A model generated the notes under the pieces. That model searched no databases. It had not been told where the DNA came from and worked only from the letters and a program-made list of their open reading frames with translations. 17,496 bases of DNA from Gemmatimonadota bacterium (GTDB lineage: Bacteria; Gemmatimonadota; Gemmatimonadetes; Longimicrobiales; Gaopeijiaceae): contig DUCW01000153.1 of the NCBI GenBank assembly GCA_012959595.1, forward strand, positions 1 to 17,496, in the 5' to 3' direction. This document shows positions 8,967 to 14,590 of the stretch, one piece after another. The stretch's first letter is position 1. The number at the start of each line of letters is the position of its first letter. The position numbers and the translations under genes were made by a program.

Positions 8967-9416
8967 TCACTTTGGTTCAGTAACTAGAACCGATGGGGGA
9001 GTTAACCCTTCAGTCCAATCCTCACGTCCGTCCACATAAAACTCTTTTTTCCACACTGGAAGCCTCTTCTTTATCTCTTCCATAATAAATCTGGAAGCTA
9101 GAAAGCTCTGCTCCCGGTGGTGGCTAGATACAGCTACCGCTACACTAACATCACCTATAACTAAATTCCCTATCCGGTAGGTTGTTGCTATTCTATCAGT
9201 GCCAAACTGGCTTCGAGCTTCCATCACTATCTCTTCCAAAACACTCTTGGCCATCTTTTCATATGCCTCGTATCGTACACCTTTTACTGGGAATCCGTCA
9301 TTATGGTTTCTGACAACTCCGACAAATAATATATTGGCACCGTCCTCCTCACTGCCAACATGCTGTAGAATATCGCTCGGATTTATCGGCTGTCGAACAA
9401 TCGCCACGAAGCTCAT
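8967..9416 (-). CDS. moaE: molybdopterin synthase large (catalytic) subunit
   Basis: MoaE converts cyclic pyranopterin monophosphate to molybdopterin using sulfur carried on the C-terminus of MoaD. Family features are FVGVVRNHNDG near residue 31, YEAYEKMAKSVLEEI, the SSHHREQSF stretch at 98-106, and KKRLPVWKKEFYVDG, whose lysines at about 117 and 124 correspond to the catalytic pair of E. coli MoaE. Length is 149 residues, as expected. It starts one base after the moaD stop; the two glycine codons that end moaD (GGG GGA) also form the ribosome binding site for this gene, which ties the two subunits' translation together. Confidence 0.96.
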   Translation of the reverse strand: MSFVAIVRQPINPSDILQHVGSEEDGANILFVGVVRNHNDGFPVKGVRYEAYEKMAKSVLEEIVMEARSQFGTDRIATTYRIGNLVIGDVSVAVAVSSHHREQSFLASRFIMEEIKKRLPVWKKEFYVDGREDWTEGLTPPSVLVTEPK

Positions 9417-9417
9417 C

Positions 9418-9663
9418 CTATCCCCCTGCTACAGGTGGTATGAAAGCCACCTCGTCTCCATCATTCAATGTTGTCACTGGTTCGCTATAGACATGATTCA
9501 CTGCAACAACCACAGAATCAGGCAAACAAGTGAATTTTTCTCCCTTGCTATGAAGTTCAGAGATAAGATCAGATACTTTGGCCCCAATAGGTAATCTTAC
9601 ATCCATTCGACCCGACCCAACACCTTCTCTGTAAGAAGCAAAAAACAGCACATGAACTTCCAA
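9418..9663 (-). CDS. moaD: molybdopterin synthase sulfur carrier subunit
   Basis: This ubiquitin-like sulfur carrier is thiocarboxylated at its C-terminal glycine and donates sulfur to MoaE. It has 81 residues, the beta-grasp pattern (VHVLFFASYREGVG at the start, NDGDEVAFIPPVAGG at the end) and the essential terminal Gly-Gly. The start is TTG at 9663: an in-frame TGA lies six codons upstream and there is no ATG in between, while AGGTG sits eight bases upstream of the TTG. The next possible start, a GTG four codons later, would cut into the first beta strand. It is the first gene of moaD-moaE-moaA. Confidence 0.93.
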   Translation of the reverse strand: MEVHVLFFASYREGVGSGRMDVRLPIGAKVSDLISELHSKGEKFTCLPDSVVVAVNHVYSEPVTTLNDGDEVAFIPPVAGG

Positions 9664-9707
9664 TTGATCAACACCTGTTCAGATGGACGATGTGAAGAAC
9701 ACCATAG

Positions 9708-9735
9708 ATTAGATTAATTGCAGTCAACTCGTCAA
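9708..9735 (-). promoter_or_regulatory. sigma-70-type promoter candidate for moaDEA
   Basis: Read on the minus strand, TTGACG (9730-9735) is followed by 16 bases and TCTAAT (9708-9713). Each hexamer matches the consensus at five of six positions. Transcription would begin near 9701, leaving about 38 bases before the moaD TTG. No molybdenum-cofactor riboswitch fits in so short a leader. Confidence 0.5.
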
Positions 9736-9757
9736 CGTTTAGATTTACCGCAGTCTG

Positions 9758-10351
9758 CTAGCTAGAGCCATCAAGTCCTTTTTCATTGGATTTGCCACCG
9801 CCCGGTCTTCGCCTTGACTCTCCAGAGCGTATCCGATCTGCATGAGATTTAAACTGTTCTCTCATCCCAATCAGAATTAGTAATTGCCTATGATCAATAA
9901 TTTCCATGACAGCTTCCATCTCTCTTGTGAACAGAAGTGATTCTTCCTCTCTCATATCAATCATTTCTTGAATTACTGCAGCAGAATCCTTCTCGCATGT
10001 CTCCGAATCCACCCACTGCATCCCCACTCTTTCCCATCCCTCTCCCCTACTAGATCGAACGCAGTTCATCACAAACTGCCGTACCTGTTGTTCTTTTTTC
10101 GCCAAGGCACCTCTGTCGTCCCTACTTCCTTGCCATACAGATCTAATCTCTGCTGCTTTTTCAGCATTTAGACCGAGAGCATTAATAAGCATTTGGTCAA
10201 ATCGAGCCTCGATTTCACGTTCCATTCGTTCACGTTGCTGCGGGAAGCGCATTCTTCTGTCAGTAGGCGGACGTTGTAGAGCTTCTAAGTGGCTCACCGA
10301 GAAAACAGTGACGGATACCAAAGCTAGTAACAGTGAATTTTTACTCATCAT
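9758..10351 (-). CDS. small secreted helical protein of the sigma/anti-sigma operon, Spy/CpxP-like
   Basis: I cannot name this gene. It has 197 residues and begins with a signal peptide (SLLLALVSVTVFSVSHLEA), so it is probably periplasmic. The mature part is charged and helical, rich in Arg and Glu; LGLNAEKAAEIRSVWQ and IDHRQLLILIGMREQF look like degenerate versions of the LTxxQ repeats of Spy/CpxP/ZraP periplasmic proteins. Two cysteines (in VMNCVRSS and SETCEKD) could form a disulfide. The C-terminal 25 residues are low-complexity basic and glycine-rich. It overlaps the anti-sigma gene by four bases (ATGA) with GAGGAA before the start, so it is co-translated with the pair. From position I infer an effector or sensor of envelope stress; a chaperone-like or metal-binding role is a guess. 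Confidence 0.75.
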   Translation of the reverse strand: MMSKNSLLLALVSVTVFSVSHLEALQRPPTDRRMRFPQQRERMEREIEARFDQMLINALGLNAEKAAEIRSVWQGSRDDRGALAKKEQQVRQFVMNCVRSSRGEGWERVGMQWVDSETCEKDSAAVIQEMIDMREEESLLFTREMEAVMEIIDHRQLLILIGMREQFKSHADRIRSGESRRRPGGGKSNEKGLDGSS

Positions 10352-10797
10352 CTAATTTCCTCAAACAACAAATTTAAACTCTCCTCAGAAAAATTATCTA
10401 ATACTAAGGAGCCAGCCAAATCATAATCTTCACTTGGCCAAACATTCACGAAAAAATCTTGTTCTAAAAGACTCACTTCAGGCAGAAGAAGCACTCTATC
10501 TATGAGCGAGGCAGACACTAAGAAAGCCGCCACAGCAGCGGCGGGCAGAAACCTCTTCCAAGTCAATGTCTCCACTTCAAGAATCTCTGTCCTGAGTGTT
10601 CGCTTGATTTCGGATGAAAGTTCTGCGGGGGCCACAACTCTCAAAGCAAATAAATTCTTTATCAGCTCTAGTTCATTCGAACAATCAACACAATCCGAGA
10701 CATGTAGATCTACTTCAGTTTTGACGTCCTCAGGAAGTTCGTCCCTAACTAGACTTGAAAGATATCTTTTCGCTTCAATACATTCCCACATAATCAT
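10348..10797 (-). CDS. zinc-finger membrane anti-sigma factor
   Basis: This protein holds the neighbouring ECF sigma factor inactive at the membrane. The N-terminal domain has the putative zinc-finger pattern of the zf-HC2/ZAS group: Cys6, then His32-x3-Cys36-x2-Cys39 (LHVSDCVDC). One membrane helix (FLPAAAVAAFLVSASLI, about residues 83-99) follows, then a periplasmic tail of about 50 acidic residues ending NLLFEEIR. I chose the ATG at 10797 because it sits in an ATGA overlap with the sigma factor stop; the frame also opens at a GTG at 10809. Length is then 149. ZAS proteins can sense thiol oxidation or envelope damage; which one applies here cannot be told. Confidence 0.85.
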   Translation of the reverse strand: MIMWECIEAKRYLSSLVRDELPEDVKTEVDLHVSDCVDCSNELELIKNLFALRVVAPAELSSEIKRTLRTEILEVETLTWKRFLPAAAVAAFLVSASLIDRVLLLPEVSLLEQDFFVNVWPSEDYDLAGSLVLDNFSEESLNLLFEEIR

Positions 10798-11357
10798 TGT
10801 TCTAACCACTCCCTAAGTTTACGAATCCCATGGTGATAATTCACCCTAGCTGATCCTTCGGATGATCCAATAATTCGACCAATCTCCTTATAACTGAGAC
10901 CATCATCAATTCTCCATTTGACCGCCAGACGTTGTTTCCTAGGAAGAATTTCGAATGCTTTTTTCACTCGAGAAGCTTCCATTTTTAAGAAGATTTTATC
11001 CGATACATTTTCTGTACTTTCTAAATGCAAATCCCCTTTGTCATAGGTAGTCTCTCTCCTCATTTTTCTTTGGCGCAGTAAAGCCAGAGATTCATTCCTT
11101 GCAATTGTCAAAACCCACGAACGAAAAGTGCCATCTCCTCTAAATTTACTGATACTTTTAAAGATCTTTACAAAACAGTTCTGGCAAGCATCTGAAGCTT
11201 GGTCCTGATCTTTCAGAATCGCCACACAGGTCCCGAAACAAACGGAGTAATATCGGTCGATCAAAATATCCATAGCACCTAGTTGACCAGAGCAAGCCAT
11301 TCTCACTAAAACTTCATCGGAAGTTTGTTCTTGAGGTTTCACTTCGCCTTTTGCCAT
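10794..11357 (-). CDS. ECF (extracytoplasmic function) RNA polymerase sigma factor
   Basis: This RpoE-type alternative sigma factor has 187 residues, normal for the family. Sigma-2 lies at about 25-98, including DACQNCFVKIFKSISKFRG and FRSWVLTIARNESLALLRQRK. Sigma-4 lies at about 130-183, with LPRKQRLAVKWRIDDGLSYKEIGRIIGSSEGSARVNYHHGIRKLR, the helix-turn-helix that reads the -35 element. Unusually, sigma-2 carries two cysteine pairs, C40/C44 and C58/C61. The third position of the common VVQEVF motif is replaced by Cys-Gln-Asn-Cys. The ribosome binding site is weak. The gene overlaps the anti-sigma gene by four bases. Targets are not known; such pairs usually control their own operon, but I could not recognise an autoregulatory promoter in the 127 bases upstream. 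Confidence 0.93.
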   Translation of the reverse strand: MAKGEVKPQEQTSDEVLVRMACSGQLGAMDILIDRYYSVCFGTCVAILKDQDQASDACQNCFVKIFKSISKFRGDGTFRSWVLTIARNESLALLRQRKMRRETTYDKGDLHLESTENVSDKIFLKMEASRVKKAFEILPRKQRLAVKWRIDDGLSYKEIGRIIGSSEGSARVNYHHGIRKLREWLEQ

Positions 11358-11429
11358 TATCTAAGTAGACGCTGCAAAACGCCCCCACATCCATCGCCAC
11401 CATATTGAGCATGAGGTTTGGCGAGAACA

Positions 11430-11448
11430 TTGACCAGAAACTGATCAA
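11430..11448. repeat. inverted repeat upstream of the ECF sigma gene
   Basis: TTGACCAG and CTGATCAA are eight-base arms separated by AAA. Seven of eight positions are complementary; in the minus-strand RNA the eighth forms a U-G wobble, so the transcript could fold into a fully paired stem with a three-base loop. It lies 37 bases after the HU stop and 73 before the sigma start. No T run follows in the direction of transcription, so an operator or a leader hairpin is more likely than a terminator. Confidence 0.45.
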
Positions 11449-11484
11449 TCTTAACCCTCTGATTCCTTTTTCCTATTTACGACT

Positions 11485-11775
11485 TCAGCGTACTTTTCTC
11501 TCTATCTGAGATCTGAGATGTTTAGAAGGTTTGAATACTGGTACCGACCTGGCTGGCACCTCAACGGCTTCCCCCGTCCTTGGGTTCCGGGCCATTCGAC
11601 CCTTACGTTTTCTTACCGCTAATGTACCAAACCCTCTGATCTCAATGGCTTCGCCCTTCTCTAACCCGCGTTTTGCAGCACTCAAGAATCCTTCTAGTAT
11701 TAAAGCACAATCTTTTTTTGTGACCCCTGGACCGATAACCTCCATTACCTCCTCTACCAGATCAGCTTTAGTCAT
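11485..11775 (-). CDS. HU/IHF-family DNA-bending protein
   Basis: This is a small nucleoid protein that bends DNA as a dimer. It has 96 residues: an N-terminal helical dimerisation region (KADLVEEVMEVIG...ALILEGFLSAAKRGLEKGE), the IRGFGTLAVRKRKGRMARNPRTGE arm with the intercalating Pro65, and VPVFKPSKHLRSQI at the end. Residues in the arm do not decide between HU and IHF; GFGTL and RNPRTGE occur in both, so I give no symbol. The ATG is preceded by a strong GGAGGA. It has its own promoter candidate at 11838-11866 and lies in the same direction as carA upstream and the sigma operon downstream. Confidence 0.94.
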   Translation of the reverse strand: MTKADLVEEVMEVIGPGVTKKDCALILEGFLSAAKRGLEKGEAIEIRGFGTLAVRKRKGRMARNPRTGEAVEVPARSVPVFKPSKHLRSQIERKVR

Positions 11776-11837
11776 AGTTCCTCCAGTAATTTATATATGG
11801 CCCATTTTCTTCTAGTACTCAGCTAGACTCCTTTGAA

Positions 11838-11866
11838 CTTTAAAGTACTTCAACGTTAAAAGTCAA
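11838..11866 (-). promoter_or_regulatory. sigma-70-type promoter candidate for the HU/IHF gene
   Basis: On the minus strand TTGACT (11861-11866) and TTAAAG (11838-11843) are separated by 17 bases. The -35 hexamer is near consensus; the -10 is poor. Transcription would start near 11831 and leave a leader of about 55 bases. The surrounding DNA is AT-rich, which adds some support. Confidence 0.35.
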
Positions 11867-11924
11867 AGGCTACTGCAAAGCATCTCTTCTTTATTCACTG
11901 ATTAATAGGTCTACAACAGCAACA

Positions 11925-11940
11925 GTTCAATATATTGAAC
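11925..11940. repeat. perfect 16-base palindrome between carA and the HU/IHF gene
   Basis: GTTCAATATATTGAAC is identical to its own reverse complement. It lies about 60 bases upstream of the -35 candidate of the HU gene and about 110 bases after the carA stop. Its even, AT-rich centre suits a dimeric transcription factor better than an RNA hairpin, and no T run follows it on either strand. Confidence 0.45.
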
Positions 11941-12051
11941 ACCTATCCAGATAATTATGTACAACAGGAGAGGAAGCTAAAACAGAGGAAAATTCGATAA
12001 AAGTGTGCGATCAACTGTCAGCCGTCTTAGCTCACAAAGAGGTTCGTAACT

Positions 12052-13176
12052 CTAATTATTTCTTCTTTCCATTAACTCCACGAATTGACCAAAAAGATAT
12101 TTGCTATCGTGCGGTCCTGGAGCAGCTTCAGGATGGTACTGCACTGAAAATACAGGGTGATTGCGATGCATCAACCCTTCAGCAGTACCGTCATAAAGGT
12201 TTACATGCGTCAATTTTAGATCTGGAGCTCCCAATATTTCTTTCTCGCCATTTAAACGAACAGAAAATCCATGATTCTGAGAAGTAATCTCTACTGTATT
12301 ACAATCAATATTGCGCACCGGATGGTTAGCTCCATGATGACCAAATGGTAGTTTATATGTTTCAGCACCAAAAGCTCGTGCAATCAACTGATGTCCGAGA
12401 CAAATACCAAAGATAGGAATGTTCCTATCAATAACTCCTAATATCACCTCTTCTGCTCTTTTCACGGCGGCAGGATCACCCGGTCCATTCGAGATGAATA
12501 ACCCATCTGGATCTAATGCTAACACTTGATTCAAGGGTGTATCTGCTGGAAGAACAGTGACACGACATCCCCGCTCCGATAAAAGTTTAGGTGAATTGGC
12601 TTTGACTCCACAATCATAGGCCACTACGTGAAATTGCTCTGCTCCACTAGCCTCTATCTGGTAAGGTTTTGACGTGGAGACTTCCATACTGAGATCTAAT
12701 CCTTGCATTACGGGATGTTCCAACACCATGTGAAGCAAATCCGACTCGCTTACATCCGTTGATGCTATGGCTCCCCGCATTGCCCCTTCCGAACGAATAT
12801 GTCGAGTCAGTGCTCTAGTATCGATTTCACAAATTCCCACGATAGCGTTGCTTTCTAAATATTCCTCTACCGAAGATGTCGCTCTCCAGGAAGAATATAC
12901 CTCGGCCAGTTCACGAACTACAAAACCCGCCACCTTAGGACCATCCGATTCCACGTCAATCGTATTCACTCCATAATTGCCAATCATCGGATAGGTCATC
13001 ACAACGTGCTGTCCTGAGTAGGAAGGGTCAGTAAGAATTTCTTGGTACCCCGTCATGGAAGTATTGAAGACTACCTCCCCCAACGAAATTGCTGCAGATC
13101 CAAAACCCATTCCATCAAAACGTTTCCCATCCTCCAACAGCAGATAGGCCCGATTCTTTTCACTGTTAACAACCAT
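12052..13176 (-). CDS. carA: carbamoyl-phosphate synthase small (glutaminase) subunit
   Basis: CarA hydrolyses glutamine and passes the ammonia to CarB, which makes carbamoyl phosphate for arginine and pyrimidine synthesis. The N-terminal CarA domain is intact (LLEDGKRFDGMGFGS, FNTSMTGYQEILTDPSY, GICEIDTRALTRHIR), followed by a class I glutamine amidotransferase domain with nucleophile Cys259 (GICLGHQL) and partners His348 and Glu350 (QYHPEAAPGPHDS). Its 374 residues match the family. The ATG has AGGAGAG upstream and a promoter candidate at 13225-13252. There is no carB next to it; the next gene downstream is the HU-type protein after a 276-base gap. carB presumably lies elsewhere. Confidence 0.96.
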   Translation of the reverse strand: MVVNSEKNRAYLLLEDGKRFDGMGFGSAAISLGEVVFNTSMTGYQEILTDPSYSGQHVVMTYPMIGNYGVNTIDVESDGPKVAGFVVRELAEVYSSWRATSSVEEYLESNAIVGICEIDTRALTRHIRSEGAMRGAIASTDVSESDLLHMVLEHPVMQGLDLSMEVSTSKPYQIEASGAEQFHVVAYDCGVKANSPKLLSERGCRVTVLPADTPLNQVLALDPDGLFISNGPGDPAAVKRAEEVILGVIDRNIPIFGICLGHQLIARAFGAETYKLPFGHHGANHPVRNIDCNTVEITSQNHGFSVRLNGEKEILGAPDLKLTHVNLYDGTAEGLMHRNHPVFSVQYHPEAAPGPHDSKYLFGQFVELMERRNN

Positions 13177-13224
13177 CTGGCCAGTCTCTCCTAGTTTTCA
13201 ATCGACCCAGAATACTGTGGCGAC

Positions 13225-13252
13225 AATTTAGAAGTACTTGGACTAACGTCAA
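13225..13252 (-). promoter_or_regulatory. sigma-70-type promoter candidate for carA
   Basis: On the minus strand TTGACG (13247-13252) is followed after 16 bases by TAAATT (13225-13230). Transcription would begin near 13218, about 40 bases before the carA ATG. It sits in the divergent spacer between carA and the RNase H gene. I saw no pyrimidine-responsive attenuator in the short leader. Confidence 0.4.
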
Positions 13253-13345
13253 GTAATTGCACCTATCTGTTCCTTTAAGGATCCAGTCGTCCTAACTTCT
13301 GATCATGAAAAGTGCTTGAAATTTATATTCCTGCAACCCAACTAC

Positions 13346-13864
13346 ATGAAACTAAACGAAGAAATCACCATTTTTGCCGATGAGTCTTGCCTCGGTAATC
13401 AATTCCAAAACGTAAAACGCCCTGGTGGTGCAGCTGGCATGCTAGAATACTGGTCCGAAGATCGTTGGATAAGAAAAGACTATTGGATATCCGAAGCCGA
13501 CACTACTAACAATAGAATGGCATTAAAAAGTGCAATAGTTGGTCTAGAATTCATTGGAAAAATTCCGTGTAAGGTTCGTTTCATTTCTGACAGCCAATAT
13601 CTCATAAAAGGAATGACTGAATGGATCACATCCTGGAAAGCGAAGGGATGGAAAAGAAAATCTGGAAACATCGAAAATCTCGCACTATGGCAAGAGCTAG
13701 ACCGAATAGCTTCAATTCACCAAATAGCATGGGAATGGGTTCGCGGACATGCTGGCCATCCACAGAATGAGTACGTTGACCATTTGGCAACGACAGCAGC
13801 TAAGATGGGTACGAATTCCGACGCTCTGGTTCAGAGTAACTACTCCGCCTGGACAAATAAATAG
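13346..13864 (+). CDS. RNase HI-like protein with an altered active site
   Basis: RNase HI cuts the RNA strand of RNA-DNA hybrids. This 172-residue protein follows the fold: ITIFADESCLGN (Asp12, first catalytic acid), TTNNRMALKSAIVGLE, FISDSQYLIKGMTEWI (Asp82), GWKRKSGNIENLALWQEL (basic handle), and WVRGHAGHPQNEYVDHLA (His135 and Asp145). The second catalytic acid of E. coli RNase HI, Glu48 in NNRMEL, is Ala59 here. The usual TDGS at the first acid reads ADES, which adds a Glu beside Asp12. The ATG at 13346 starts just before the first strand; the frame also opens at a TTG at 13316 with no better ribosome site. It is the only plus-strand gene, diverging from carA and converging on lipB. I recall similar variants in Gemmatimonadota; whether it is active is uncertain. 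Confidence 0.87.
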   Translation: MKLNEEITIFADESCLGNQFQNVKRPGGAAGMLEYWSEDRWIRKDYWISEADTTNNRMALKSAIVGLEFIGKIPCKVRFISDSQYLIKGMTEWITSWKAKGWKRKSGNIENLALWQELDRIASIHQIAWEWVRGHAGHPQNEYVDHLATTAAKMGTNSDALVQSNYSAWTNK

Positions 13865-13903
13865 ACTCAAATACCAGGGATGTTCTTGTAAAGTTTTGAC
13901 AGG

Positions 13904-14584
13904 TTAGTGTTTAACATCCTTTAGGTCAAAAATTTTTTCAAATTCTTCTACAACAATTGTTGAGACCATTTCCGTCTGAATTCTCTCTCCTAATTCATTG
14001 GAAATCGAAGTGACTTCCACATCCTTTATTCCACAAGGTACGATCGCATCGAAATATGAAAGATCATTGCAAACATTCAATGAAAACCCGTGTGAAGTAA
14101 TCCATTGACTAGACACTCGAACTCCTATCGCTGCAATCTTTCTATCCTTCACCCAAACACCTGTTAAGTTTTCTCTTCTCCTTGCCTGGACAGAAAGTTC
14201 CAAGAGAGAATTTATGAGTACTTCTTCCAGATCCCGAAGATAACGATGGAGATCTTTGCGGTCGGGTTTGAGATCTAAGATTGGGTAGCCAACGAGTTGA
14301 CCAGGTCCGTGGTATGTTACATCTCCTCCACGACCCACTCGAAACACTTCCATCCCAAGATCAACGATCTGTTTTTGCGTTATTAAAATATGTTCTTCAG
14401 AAGAAGATTTTCCTATAGTGATGACGTGAGGGTGTTCCTGCAATAAGAGTTGGTCCGGCACTTCTCCTGACCGTCTTGATATTACCAACTCCTTCTGAAT
14501 TTGAAGGCTCTCCTCATAACTAATCAACCCCAAATCCCTGATTTCAAGAGCACCTAGATGCATTGAGCTATCAGACCCACGCAT
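13904..14584 (-). CDS. lipB: lipoyl (octanoyl) transferase
   Basis: LipB moves an octanoyl group from acyl carrier protein to the lipoyl-domain lysine of enzymes such as 2-oxo-acid dehydrogenase E2, the first step of lipoate formation before LipA adds sulfur. Motifs present are RGGDVTYHGPGQLVGYPILD at 85-104, the catalytic Lys149 (DRKIAAIG), ITSHGFSLNV at 162-171 and the catalytic Cys184 in VPCGI. It has 226 residues, slightly longer than E. coli LipB. The ATG at 14584 lies six bases after the stop of the E2 gene; an alternative ATG seven codons on would also leave an intact protein. Its direct neighbour is a substrate of the enzyme. The RNase H gene converges on its 3' end with 39 bases between the stops. 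Confidence 0.95.
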   Translation of the reverse strand: MRGSDSSMHLGALEIRDLGLISYEESLQIQKELVISRRSGEVPDQLLLQEHPHVITIGKSSSEEHILITQKQIVDLGMEVFRVGRGGDVTYHGPGQLVGYPILDLKPDRKDLHRYLRDLEEVLINSLLELSVQARRRENLTGVWVKDRKIAAIGVRVSSQWITSHGFSLNVCNDLSYFDAIVPCGIKDVEVTSISNELGERIQTEMVSTIVVEEFEKIFDLKDVKH

Positions 14585-14590
14585 TTTGTA

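Noticed and set aside
9199..9594. A 131-codon plus-strand open frame.
   Set aside because: It lies opposite moaE and moaD, both unmistakable, and its translation shows no family features.
12003..12287. A 94-codon plus-strand open frame after carA.
   Set aside because: Most of it is opposite the conserved glutaminase domain of carA and no ribosome binding site precedes it.
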